A stretch of 35,949 bases of DNA. Origin: an uncultured Porphyromonadaceae bacterium (GTDB lineage Bacteria > Bacteroidota > Bacteroidia > Bacteroidales > Muribaculaceae). Positions 25,215 to 32,683 of the stretch are shown here, piece after piece. Within the stretch, counting starts at the first letter, position 1, and each line of letters opens with the position of its first letter. The translations under genes were made by a program, and so were the position numbers. Under the pieces are notes generated by a model. The model saw only the letters and a program-made list of their open reading frames with translations, was not told where the DNA came from and did no database searches. The stretch spans positions 1-35,949 of the forward strand of contig CANSRU010000018.1 of the NCBI GenBank assembly GCA_947649495.1, in the 5' to 3' direction.

Positions 25215-26182
25215 ATACTCAATAGCTTGTAATAGAGAATTATTCTTATTGCGCTCCTGTTTAGAATCGCAGATTTGATAAATCGGTTGGTGTTGATGTC
25301 CGGCGAATATCGCTTGAGATTAAATATCTCCGGCTTGTCTAATATCGGTTCTAATTTCCCTCGTGAAAGTTGATGTGTCTGTGCCAGATGTGCTATCTCA
25401 TCATTTATCATCCAGAACAATTCGGTATATAAATCTTTTTTTGCGCGTCTGGATAATACATTCAGTTGCTCATATACCTTGTATAATCGTTTCCATTGGT
25501 CATACTCCAGATAGAATATATCCGGACGGTATATTGTGGATAACGAGTTGCCATCCTGTATCAGATAGTCGTAGTGGGTGGTATTGGTTCCTGTGAAATT
25601 TTTGCAATAACGTAGATATTCAAAACAGAAAAGCCGATCCTCTCCGTAGTCGAGTCCTTCGGGAAATTGGATTCTGTGATGGTGAATAATTTCCGTTTTG
25701 AATAATTTGTTGCATGGTCCAAATACTAATCTGCTATGAATCAACTGGTGAAATACAACGGCATCAGACATGTTGAAGCATCCCTCCGGAGCCTGATATT
25801 TCTTCTGTTTACCGTTGTTCCAATATTGAATCATGCCACATACCACTAAATCGGTATGGTTCGATATCTTGACCAACTTTTCGATATATTGTTTTTCTAT
25901 AATATCGTCACTGTCTATGAATGTGATGAATTCGCCGCATGCTATGGATATGCCGGCATTACGGGCAGTACTTACTCCCCCGTTTTTTTTGTCTATTAAT
26001 TTAATTCGGTTGTCTATGGAGGTGAATTGTCGGCAGATGGTTAATGAATCATCCGTGGAACCATCATTTATTATAATGAGTTCGAAGTCGCTGAACGATT
26101 GGGCTAATACTGAATCGATACAATCGTTCAGCCCTTTGCTCGCGGAATTATATACTGGTATTATAATGCTTACTTTAGGCAT
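25202..26182 (-). CDS. GT2 glycosyltransferase (third of a tandem trio)
   Basis: A 326-residue GT-A enzyme starting MPKVSIIIPVYNSASKGL, with INDGSTDDS at 38-46 and the metal motif DSDD at 90-93 in FIDSDDIIE. Its N-terminal domain is clearly similar to the two genes before it (NGGVSTARNAGI against NHGVSTARNIGI), which suggests descent by duplication. It overlaps its upstream neighbour by 13 bases. An A8 run followed by G5 in the codons for Asp-Lys-Lys-Asn-Gly-Gly is short and ordinary in this AT-rich gene. Sugar specificity is unknown. Confidence 0.9.
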   Translation of the reverse strand: MPKVSIIIPVYNSASKGLNDCIDSVLAQSFSDFELIIINDGSTDDSLTICRQFTSIDNRIKLIDKKNGGVSTARNAGISIACGEFITFIDSDDIIEKQYIEKLVKISNHTDLVVCGMIQYWNNGKQKKYQAPEGCFNMSDAVVFHQLIHSRLVFGPCNKLFKTEIIHHHRIQFPEGLDYGEDRLFCFEYLRYCKNFTGTNTTHYDYLIQDGNSLSTIYRPDIFYLEYDQWKRLYKVYEQLNVLSRRAKKDLYTELFWMINDEIAHLAQTHQLSRGKLEPILDKPEIFNLKRYSPDINTNRFIKSAILNRSAIRIILYYKLLSICQR

Positions 26183-27162
26183 GACCTCAATTTATGATAG
26201 ATGTAACGCAAGTTAAGATATAAGTAAGCGCAAGGTAAAGGATAATTCCAGAATAGATTCTGCAATATAGAGGACGTGTTTGTTTTTAGTGACGGTTTTA
26301 TATCCTCAAGTTGATGGGATATTTGATTTTTATATTTCCTTATTGTTGAGTATATCGGTTTTGGTAAATCCAGACAATAAGCTTCAACATACCCGTTAAT
26401 TCGTTTAAAAGCGATCTGGTTCCCTGATAATGGGTCGGTAGCGTAATTTTTAAGGATGTTGTACCAGATGCCAATTTGCGATATGTGTTGCCCCGTCGTG
26501 TTTATGCCCGAGTTTTCCACCTCTTGACGGTACATATATCCGGAATGTTCTGATATTGAGATTCTATCGGTATGCAAGTATACGTTGGACCAAAAATCCA
26601 GATCCTCGGCAAGTTTCAATTCTTTGCGGAATCTAAGGTCGTATCGATTCAGTAGTTCGCGCTTTACGAATTTCGCAGCGACATAACCGAAAATACCTTC
26701 ATGTTCAGCCAATTCGTTTACGTAATTTCTTTTGAAATGGTTTAACGGTACCGCCCCCGTTTTTAATGAGCATCTTACTATTCTTTTATTGCCATCGGGA
26801 GTATATTTTGTTAGACCTCCTATAAGTACGTCACAATCGGAGGTTTCGATGTCGGTCGCGAATAATTCGAGATAGTTGTATTGCAGGTAGTCGTCTGCAT
26901 CTACAAAAGTGATATATTCATTTCTTGAATTCGCTATGCCGATATTCCGTGCGGTTGAAACTCCATGGTTCTTGAACGAGAATATCCGTATTCTCGAGTC
27001 GTTGTATGTATTGAGTATCTCCAAAGAGTTGTCTTGCGAACCATCATTTACAACTATTACCTCAAAGTCGCGGTAGGATTGTTTCAGGATTGAATCAATA
27101 CACGCCGCGATATATTTTCCCTTGTTATATACAGGTATTATTATGCTGAACGAAATTGCCAT
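26170..27162 (-). CDS. GT2 glycosyltransferase (second of a tandem trio)
   Basis: A 330-residue GT-A enzyme starting MAISFSIIIPVYNKGKYIA, with VNDGSQDNS at 38-46 and the metal-binding DADD at 88-91 in FVDADDYLQ. The downstream KELKLAEDLDFWSNVY segment supplies the ED motif expected near the catalytic base. It begins 18 bases after the stop of the first operon gene and overlaps the next by 13 bases. It shares its N-terminal domain pattern with both neighbours. Confidence 0.9.
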   Translation of the reverse strand: MAISFSIIIPVYNKGKYIAACIDSILKQSYRDFEVIVVNDGSQDNSLEILNTYNDSRIRIFSFKNHGVSTARNIGIANSRNEYITFVDADDYLQYNYLELFATDIETSDCDVLIGGLTKYTPDGNKRIVRCSLKTGAVPLNHFKRNYVNELAEHEGIFGYVAAKFVKRELLNRYDLRFRKELKLAEDLDFWSNVYLHTDRISISEHSGYMYRQEVENSGINTTGQHISQIGIWYNILKNYATDPLSGNQIAFKRINGYVEAYCLDLPKPIYSTIRKYKNQISHQLEDIKPSLKTNTSSILQNLFWNYPLPCAYLYLNLRYIYHKLRSCLK

Positions 27163-27180
27163 TATAAGAACGGTTGAAGA

Positions 27181-28128
27181 TTAAAACCGCAGTAAATTTT
27201 GTAACAGTTTTATTTTGATTTTCCACAGGAAATGTGGATTCATAATGATTCCTGTCAGATTGTTTTTGACGAAAGCGCGAATTCGTCTTTCATATTCTGA
27301 AAAGGAGTTGTCACCACACCGTCTAAGCTTCCCAAGAAATTTACTCGATACCTCCGACAGGATTGCAAGTGCGTGTTCTTTGAATTCCGGTTTGTGCGCT
27401 GAGATATATTGCCATGTAGCGTATGCATTGTCAAATTCCCCGAGAGCTCTTAGCGAAAGTTTTTGTGTTGAGAGGCCTCCGGGGTGAAGTTCATATATGT
27501 AAAGCGCTTGTGGGCAATAAGCTACCGAATTAATTTTGGCGAATATCTGAGCTTTTACAAAATAGTCTTCGTAAACGGTGTGTTCTGGGTATATTATATT
27601 GTTGAACAGTGATTTATGATACATTCCGCCCCAGTACCCCCAGAATTCGTATTTAAAGAAACGTTTGAATATATCATGTTGAGACAACGTTATTGAATCG
27701 GCGTTGGGATTTGTGTCAAAAGCGTGTTTCGGTTGAGTATGCTTATCTTCAGGAAAAATCTTTTTGAAAAGACTCACTGATATCAATGTGTTGTGATTTC
27801 GAATAGCTTGATACATTGACGATATATAGCCTGGAAGGGCATAATCGTCGCTGTCAATGAATGTGAGATATTCTCCTCTTGAATTTTCAATACCTGTTTT
27901 ACGGGCAATGGAAGCTCCTGAATTCTCCTGATGGATAACTCTTATCACATCAGGTTTTTCATCCATCCAACGCGAACATATCCGTGGTGAACTGTCTGTC
28001 GAGCCATCATTCACAAGAATAATCTCGATGTTATCGTAATTTTGATTAATTATGGATTTTATACATCGGTCAAGATATAATTCGGTATTGTATACCGGAA
28101 TTATTATAGAAATCAGGTCTTTTTCCAT
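27181..28128 (-). CDS. GT2 glycosyltransferase, first gene of the polysaccharide operon
   Basis: A 315-residue GT-A enzyme starting MEKDLISIIIPVYNTEL, with VNDGSTDSS at 39-47 and the metal motif DSDD at 92-95 in FIDSDDYAL. YWGGMYHKSLF and TVYEDYFVKAQIF fit the acceptor and catalytic base regions. The frame is open to 28185, adding 19 residues (MEPHIWPN and so on) without family character, so 28128 is preferred; no strong ribosome binding site decides this. It follows a leader of about 430 nt from the promoter at 28569-28600. Its base composition is AT-rich, like the next several genes and unlike mltG or the MFS gene. Confidence 0.88.
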   Translation of the reverse strand: MEKDLISIIIPVYNTELYLDRCIKSIINQNYDNIEIILVNDGSTDSSPRICSRWMDEKPDVIRVIHQENSGASIARKTGIENSRGEYLTFIDSDDYALPGYISSMYQAIRNHNTLISVSLFKKIFPEDKHTQPKHAFDTNPNADSITLSQHDIFKRFFKYEFWGYWGGMYHKSLFNNIIYPEHTVYEDYFVKAQIFAKINSVAYCPQALYIYELHPGGLSTQKLSLRALGEFDNAYATWQYISAHKPEFKEHALAILSEVSSKFLGKLRRCGDNSFSEYERRIRAFVKNNLTGIIMNPHFLWKIKIKLLQNLLRF

Positions 28129-28568
28129 GAGTGAAATGTCTGTCAGATAGTGCTTTCCTCGGTTCGGCCATATATGCGGTTCCATAATTTAAGAACCGGG
28201 CTAACAGTATAGCATTCGGAATCGACTATTGAAGTTTCGATTTCATATTAGGTGTAACGTCGCTTTGTATTTAAAGTGACGAAAGGAATTTATAATTACC
28301 GATAAATCTAATTGGATTGATTAACATGTACTTGGAACGTCAACTCTTTTTGCGCATCTTCTGGTTGGGTAATTCTTCTTATCCCCCTGTCGTGGCATTT
28401 ATGGCCTGACAGAGATTCCGTAATGTGGATTTTGTGACAGCCGTAGCTCCAAACTGTATACGCGAAAAACCTTGACTTGGAATCCCCTGTCTATAAGAGT
28501 TAAATAGGCTCTATGGCCTGGATGAACTTAGCTTGATCCCTCGTCGTGATAACATAGCTTTCCGCATG
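28129..28568 (-). promoter_or_regulatory. Long structured 5' leader of the polysaccharide operon
   Basis: About 430 bases lie between the predicted transcript start (near 28562) and the first gene, with no credible gene in any frame. Minus-strand RNA would form a stem between GACAGGGGATTCC (28479-28491) and GGAATCTCTGTC (28408-28419), with one bulge and one G-U pair, enclosing 59 nt. A short hairpin GGC-CATAGA-GCC (28507-28518), followed by GACAGGGG, recurs as GGC-CATAAAT-GCC (28394-28406), followed by GACAGGGGG (28383-28391). The layout resembles leaders acted on by antiterminators of UpxY/NusG type in Bacteroides capsule loci, but no such gene is present here. Regulation is an inference. 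Confidence 0.55.
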
Positions 28569-28600
28569 CAAAGTTATTAATTATTGTTGAATTAGGCAAA
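28569..28600 (-). promoter_or_regulatory. Promoter of the polysaccharide operon
   Basis: Minus-strand TTTG (28597-28600), a 20-base spacer and TAACTTTG (28569-28576) form a full match to the Bacteroidota consensus. No other candidate of this quality was seen on the minus strand before the first glycosyltransferase. I did not find a clear inverted repeat flanking it, so there is no sign of a DNA-invertible promoter. Confidence 0.75.
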
Positions 28601-28844
28601 TGCCACCCATTCACGGATGTGATTGTGCATTTCTTTTAAATCAATAATTTTGGCGCAATATTATTAGGTCTGACAACTGGATTGGCTTTTATGTAGCAGT
28701 TTTTTTAGGGCAATACTTTGATGTGTTTTGAAAATGTACAATAAAATAGTAAATTGCAGAACAAACAGGTATGGGAGGAATAGGGCATGTAGGCGTAATA
28801 CGGCAGGTCTCCACCTCCTAACTCATTACCGAATTTTTAACTAA
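28601..28844. other. Intergenic stretch upstream of the polysaccharide promoter
   Basis: About 240 AT-rich bases between two divergent units. I see no gene, tRNA or long repeat. A short minus-strand frame running up to the promoter -33 element could be a remnant but has no recognisable family. I found no good promoter for the plus-strand gene at 28845. Confidence 0.5.
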
Positions 28845-29660
28845 ATGACTTGTACGATGAATCGAAAGTATCTTTATTGGACAATATGTATTATGACTTA
28901 TTTTCTGTCTGCGGGGATTATAGGTATATATTTTATTCACGATTTTATGGCAGCACTTATAGGAGGGATTCCATGTATTCTAATTGGAATTTTTATAAGT
29001 GCTGGTGCTGACGGCTATCTAAGCTCTCGTTATCCAGGCTTTTTGTATACACCTTATGAGGACAAGGCTAAATTGGTTATAGAACGGAAAGAGAGACGAG
29101 ATGTTGAACAGGCCAAGGTATTAAATATAATAGAAAATGAGCTATTGTATCCATATACATCTTTAAGTTGGAAATACAAGCTCATAGGCGATTTCTGTTT
29201 TGAACATCCTAATTTAATAAATAGGCTGAAAAAAAGCGAAAAATACATTATATGGCGTACCGATGTTATCGATTGGGCTAAATCCAATTCCTATCGTCTT
29301 GAAAGTTTTTATTTCAACGACGGTGTGGTAAATTATGTGTTTGATTCGGACTTTCAAACTGATGGACTAATAGACCTTATCGATAAATATAAATATCAGC
29401 AAGACGTTGGTTACGAGGTTATTTGCAACGTGGATTTCAAAAGTAAGCACTTGCCGGAAGATTACTTTGAGTACCCCGGTCTTGTTTGGGAGAGCGAAGA
29501 TATAGATTACGATGAATATTTTGTCAATAAAAAGCGTACAACAGTGGCTGAAGCATTATCATTCGGGGTTGGCTTGGGAGCAGGTCTGGAACTCGCCGGA
29601 GACAATGGCTCTAACATCTATGGGGGAAACGATGCTGGCGGTTGTGATGGTCTATGCTGA
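28845..29660 (+). CDS. Unrecognised membrane protein with Gly/Cys-rich tail
   Basis: This 271-residue protein is not one I recognise. Two hydrophobic helices span about residues 10-55, separated by a short turn (YFIHDFMAAL), so it is probably an inner-membrane protein with a large soluble part. Residues 70-230 are charged and aromatic, with no known motif. Near the end an Ala/Gly-rich segment (ALSFGVGLGAGLELAG) leads to a tail GGNDAGGCDGLC with two cysteines in the last five residues. A second ATG four codons in (28857) is possible. It is AT-rich and stands alone, divergent from the polysaccharide operon. It may have been acquired by transfer. Confidence 0.6.
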   Translation: MTCTMNRKYLYWTICIMTYFLSAGIIGIYFIHDFMAALIGGIPCILIGIFISAGADGYLSSRYPGFLYTPYEDKAKLVIERKERRDVEQAKVLNIIENELLYPYTSLSWKYKLIGDFCFEHPNLINRLKKSEKYIIWRTDVIDWAKSNSYRLESFYFNDGVVNYVFDSDFQTDGLIDLIDKYKYQQDVGYEVICNVDFKSKHLPEDYFEYPGLVWESEDIDYDEYFVNKKRTTVAEALSFGVGLGAGLELAGDNGSNIYGGNDAGGCDGLC

Positions 29661-30118
29661 TTTGAGGCTGTCTTTCACAGAATAACACGAGAGAGTGGTT
29701 TTGTCGTTTTAATTCAAAAACGAAATTCGAAAAACAATCATCTGAATGGAAAAATATGTTCCGAATTATGCGAACTTCGATGGGCCAATTGCCACAAATG
29801 GCCCATGAAAAGAACGACTTTTTGGGGGCAGACATTTGAAGTAAAGGATATTACAGTGCTAACTTGTAAAATTGGGGTGTAAATTAGGGGCGTGTTTGCG
29901 ACAATGGTTTAATATTCAGGTTCCGATACGGTAATGTTGGTTCTGCATTGGTACGAAAATGCTATGCGATAACGAACTGGGCTAATTGCAAAAAAAAGTA
30001 GGCTGAAAATAGTTGAATGTTCCTAATATTCGTGTATTTACATATATTCAAAAACTTTCCGTGTTGAGAATTGACCTTTGAACTCTTTTATTCACATTTT
30101 CAAAGTTTATAAAACGAC
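29661..30118. other. Gene-free stretch of about 460 bases
   Basis: No convincing coding frame is visible on either strand. A small hairpin TGGGCCA/TGGCCCA (29781-29787 with 29799-29805, 11-base loop) lies about 120 bases past the membrane protein stop, but it lacks a directly adjacent T-run. The rest is AT-rich sequence without repeats that I can recognise. Confidence 0.5.
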
Positions 30119-30146
30119 GATAGCCAAGCAATTGTGCTTGACTATC
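30119..30146 (-). terminator. Probable terminator after tRNA-Ser
   Basis: GATAG-C-CAAGCA, loop ATTG, TGCTTG-A-CTATC forms an 11-bp stem with one mismatch. On the minus strand it lies 8 bases after the tRNA CCA end and is followed, after a few bases, by a short TTTT run. Confidence 0.6.
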
Positions 30147-30154
30147 TTACATTT

Positions 30155-30246
30155 TGGCGGAGAGGACGAGATTCGAACTCGTGGACAGGATTGCTCCCGT
30201 CGTCGGTTTAGCAAACCGGTGGTTTCAGCCACTCACCCACCTCTCC
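30155..30246 (-). tRNA. tRNA-Ser (GCT)
   Basis: The minus strand folds as a class II tRNA. The acceptor strand GGAGAGG (5' end at 30246) pairs with CCTCTCC, the anticodon loop TTGCTAA carries GCT, a long variable arm is typical of serine, the T-arm contains GTTCGAATC, and the discriminator is G. The three bases after the discriminator are CCA, so the CCA end appears to be encoded. It reads AGC/AGT codons. Its promoter is at 30278-30308. Confidence 0.96.
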
Positions 30247-30277
30247 AGTTGGCTTCTCATAGCCTTTATTTGCGGTG

Positions 30278-30308
30278 CAAAGTTAAGGTTTATGTTTTGA
30301 TTGTGCAA
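30278..30308 (-). promoter_or_regulatory. Bacteroidota-type promoter of tRNA-Ser
   Basis: Minus-strand TTG (30306-30308), a 20-base spacer and TAACTTTG (30278-30285). The transcript would start near 30271, about 25 bases before the tRNA. Confidence 0.75.
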
Positions 30309-30334
30309 GAGCGAGCGCTATTTTTCTTTATTTT

Positions 30335-30366
30335 TTTGTCATCACCCTGATTTCTGTGTATTTTTG
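30335..30366 (+). promoter_or_regulatory. Bacteroidota-type promoter of mltG
   Basis: TTTG (30335-30338), a 20-base spacer and TATTTTTG (30359-30366). The transcript would start near 30373, leaving about 15 nt before the ATG at 30388. This fits an ATG start there rather than the TTG at 30379. Confidence 0.75.
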
Positions 30367-30387
30367 TGATAGTAACAATTGAATCTA

Positions 30388-31437
30388 ATGGAAAAGAATA
30401 GCCCTGAAATGCAGTCTGTCGAAAAACGGCCAAAGCGCCGCAGACACATTATTTATATTGCTATCTGTGTGCTCTTGCTGCTTGTGGCCGCAGCCGGAGC
30501 AATAGTTGCTTTCAGTGCTCATAAGGGTGAGGATGTGTGGATATATATTCCCGCTGATGCTACCGAAGAGTCGGTTGCCGATACGCTCAATTCAAATCTC
30601 GGGGCTGCCGAGGGTGGCCGTGTGCTGTTGATGTGGCGTATGTTTGGAGGGGATGCCGCGCAATCCCACGGAGCTTATAAAGTGTCCAAAGGGCAGAAGG
30701 CGGTGGTCACGGCGAGACGTATGGCCAAGGGTATGCAGTCGCCGGTGCGTGTGTCGTGGAATAATGTGCGCACATTGCCGCAGCTTGCCGACCGACTTGC
30801 CGACCGCCTCGAGTTTTCTTCCGATGAATTTTTAGAAGCGGTGTCTGTCAGCTTGCCATCCCATGGATATAAGCCGGCGGAATTTGTCGCGGCATTTCTT
30901 CCCGACACCTATGAATTTTACTGGACTGCATCGCCTCAGACGGTTATTGACCGCATGGTGGATACATCTGATAAGTTTTGGAGTGCGAGGAGCGGGCAAC
31001 TTAAATCTATCGGCCTGACTCCGGTTGAGGTAGCCACTCTCGCATCGATAGTCGAGGAGGAGACCTCAAAGGCCGACGAGTATGGCAAGATTGCGCGTCT
31101 GTACATGAACCGGCTTGAACGCGGTATGCCCTTGCAAGCCGACCCGACCGTGAAATTTGCCATCGGTGATTTTTCCCTTCGCCGCATAACCCATGCCCAC
31201 CTCGGGGTAGAGTCGCCATACAACACCTATCGCAATAAGGGATTGCCCCCAGGCCCGATAAGGGTGGCATCGCCGAGAGCTATAGATGCGGTGCTGTCGG
31301 CTCCGAGACACAATTATATCTATATGTGTGCCGACGATAAATTCTCGGGCTATCACAATTTTGCCGCCGATTATGCCTCGCATCTTGCCAATGCGCGTCG
31401 CTATCAGGCTGAGTTGAACCGGCGTGGCATCAGGTGA
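30388..31437 (+). CDS. mltG: Endolytic murein transglycosylase MltG
   Basis: A 349-residue protein with a basic cytoplasmic N-terminus, one transmembrane helix at about 21-42 and a periplasmic YceG/MltG domain. Diagnostic segments are FLPDTYEFYW (171-179), LASIVEEETSKADEYGKIARLYMNRL (from 218; the Glu cluster at 223-225 includes the expected catalytic residue), MPLQADPTVKFAIG and the final LPPGPI and YHNFAADYASH parts. The enzyme cuts nascent glycan strands and is thought to end peptidoglycan chain elongation. An in-frame TTG at 30379 exists, but the ATG at 30388 fits the promoter. It is convergent with the AI-2E family gene, with 16 bases between stops. Confidence 0.94.
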   Translation: MEKNSPEMQSVEKRPKRRRHIIYIAICVLLLLVAAAGAIVAFSAHKGEDVWIYIPADATEESVADTLNSNLGAAEGGRVLLMWRMFGGDAAQSHGAYKVSKGQKAVVTARRMAKGMQSPVRVSWNNVRTLPQLADRLADRLEFSSDEFLEAVSVSLPSHGYKPAEFVAAFLPDTYEFYWTASPQTVIDRMVDTSDKFWSARSGQLKSIGLTPVEVATLASIVEEETSKADEYGKIARLYMNRLERGMPLQADPTVKFAIGDFSLRRITHAHLGVESPYNTYRNKGLPPGPIRVASPRAIDAVLSAPRHNYIYMCADDKFSGYHNFAADYASHLANARRYQAELNRRGIR

Positions 31438-31453
31438 CACCTGCCGGTCCGGG

Positions 31454-32557
31454 CTATTTTCCTGACGTGGAATTGAGGTTACGTTCCCCCTCGATAATGA
31501 AATGATTGTAATAGGATAGCAGTAGAGTTGTGAGCGGCAGCGCTATTATCAGGCCTATAAGACCGAGCAACGTGCCCCATACTGATAGGGACAACAGTAT
31601 TATTGCAGGATTCAGCCCCATGGCTTTACCCATGATTTTCGGGGTGAGAAACAGATCCTGAATGGCTTGGACTATACAGTAAACGGCGATACATTTGGCG
31701 AATATTATCCAGAAATCGCCACCTCCGCCAACAGCATAGACCAGACACAGCACCGCCGCAGGCACTATCGATATCAGCTGCAGGTATGGCACCATGTTAA
31801 GCACACCTATGAACAGACCGAGAATTATGGCCATCGGAAGACCGATTATTGAGAATCCGATGGCAAACAGCACTCCCACTATGGAGGCCACAAGAGCCTG
31901 CCCACGGAAATAGTGGTTCATGCTTGTCTTGACATCGTGGGCTATTCCGAACACCGTCTTGCGATATTTCGGCGGCACCATGTGGCGGAATCCGCGGCCG
32001 AGACGTTCATAGTCGATCATAATGAATACAACATAAAGCACCACAATGAACCAGTTGAAAATGCCCATAATCACAGCTAATCCACCAGTTATGAGCGACC
32101 AGGATGCCTTTAGCGCCTCCTCTATCATTTTCATCCAGTCCTGAGAGGTAAGCATGTCTGAGATATGATTGAAATCTACCACACGCCGCAGAAAACGGTG
32201 TATGTCCTGAGGCAGGAAGCTGACATTGCCCTCCGTGGCGGCATAATTGCGCATCACCACAGCCATCTGCTGCATCTCCTCCATAACCATCGGTATGACG
32301 ATGTATCCGAACAGTCCTACGAAAAACAATGCTTCGAAGAGAGTGACGAATATGGCCACGAGGCGCCCGCGGAGATTGAGCAACCTGCGGTTGAACTGCA
32401 CGAACGGTTCAAATATATAGGCTATCAGGCAGGCCACAAAAAATGGCAGCAGCACACCTTTGAGCACATTTATGAGCCACAATGCACCAAACACCAGTAT
32501 TGCGGTGATCACCATGCGCACAACCCGGTCGAGGGTATAGGGTTTTCTGTCGGGCAT
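31454..32557 (-). CDS. AI-2E family transporter (UPF0118/PerM-like)
   Basis: A 367-residue membrane protein of the AI-2E exporter superfamily. It has the paired N-terminal helices (VVRMVITAILVFGALWLI and LLPFFVACLIAYIFEPF), a central soluble part, and the C-terminal GVLFAIGFSIIGLPMAIILGLFIGVLNMVPYL and PAIILLSLSVWGTLLGLIGLIIALP segments, which are the family hallmarks. About seven or eight helices are visible. Family members include TqsA, a proposed autoinducer-2 exporter, and Na+/H+ antiporters; substrate is not predictable here. It is divergent from the MFS gene and shares the 126-base region between them, in which I saw no good minus-strand promoter. Confidence 0.9.
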   Translation of the reverse strand: MPDRKPYTLDRVVRMVITAILVFGALWLINVLKGVLLPFFVACLIAYIFEPFVQFNRRLLNLRGRLVAIFVTLFEALFFVGLFGYIVIPMVMEEMQQMAVVMRNYAATEGNVSFLPQDIHRFLRRVVDFNHISDMLTSQDWMKMIEEALKASWSLITGGLAVIMGIFNWFIVVLYVVFIMIDYERLGRGFRHMVPPKYRKTVFGIAHDVKTSMNHYFRGQALVASIVGVLFAIGFSIIGLPMAIILGLFIGVLNMVPYLQLISIVPAAVLCLVYAVGGGGDFWIIFAKCIAVYCIVQAIQDLFLTPKIMGKAMGLNPAIILLSLSVWGTLLGLIGLIIALPLTTLLLSYYNHFIIEGERNLNSTSGK

Positions 32558-32606
32558 GTCGTTTTCTGATTAAAATGTTAAGTATTGGCTACGAAATTAG
32601 AAAAAG

Positions 32607-32640
32607 TTGGGTAAATACCCCCGAAAAATGTGTATTTTTG
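32607..32640 (+). promoter_or_regulatory. Probable promoter of the MFS gene, with a palindrome in the spacer
   Basis: TTG (32607-32609) and TATTTTTG (32633-32640) are 23 bases apart, slightly longer than the other promoters here. The spacer contains the palindrome GGGTA-AA-TACCC (32609-32620), which could be an operator. Transcription from near 32647 excludes the more upstream in-frame ATG at 32630 as the start. Confidence 0.55.
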
Positions 32641-32683
32641 TCGCATAATTAATAAATATCACATTTTAATACAAACAATAAGT

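Noticed and set aside
25980-25988. A8 run followed by G5 in a GT2 gene as another slippage switch
   Set aside because: Short A/T runs are common in this AT-rich part of the operon and the G run is only five, so it does not stand out like the three G/C9 tracts.
28569-28600. Invertible promoter for the polysaccharide operon, as in many Bacteroides capsule loci
   Set aside because: I looked for inverted repeats on both sides of the promoter and found none of convincing length, and no invertase gene is in the window.
28608-28660. Minus-strand short frame ending in HIREWVAFA before the operon promoter as a small gene
   Set aside because: Only about 20 codons, no family match that I know, and it ends within the promoter -33 region. 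It may be a remnant, but nothing more can be said.
28845-30246. Integrated element using tRNA-Ser as attachment site
   Set aside because: The gene-poor, AT-rich stretch lies on the 3' side of the tRNA, but I found no repeat of the tRNA 3' end and no integrase, so there is no support.
31431-31443. Palindrome CAGGTG-A-CACCTG at the mltG stop as a shared terminator with the convergent gene
   Set aside because: The stem is only six base pairs and no T-run follows on either strand.
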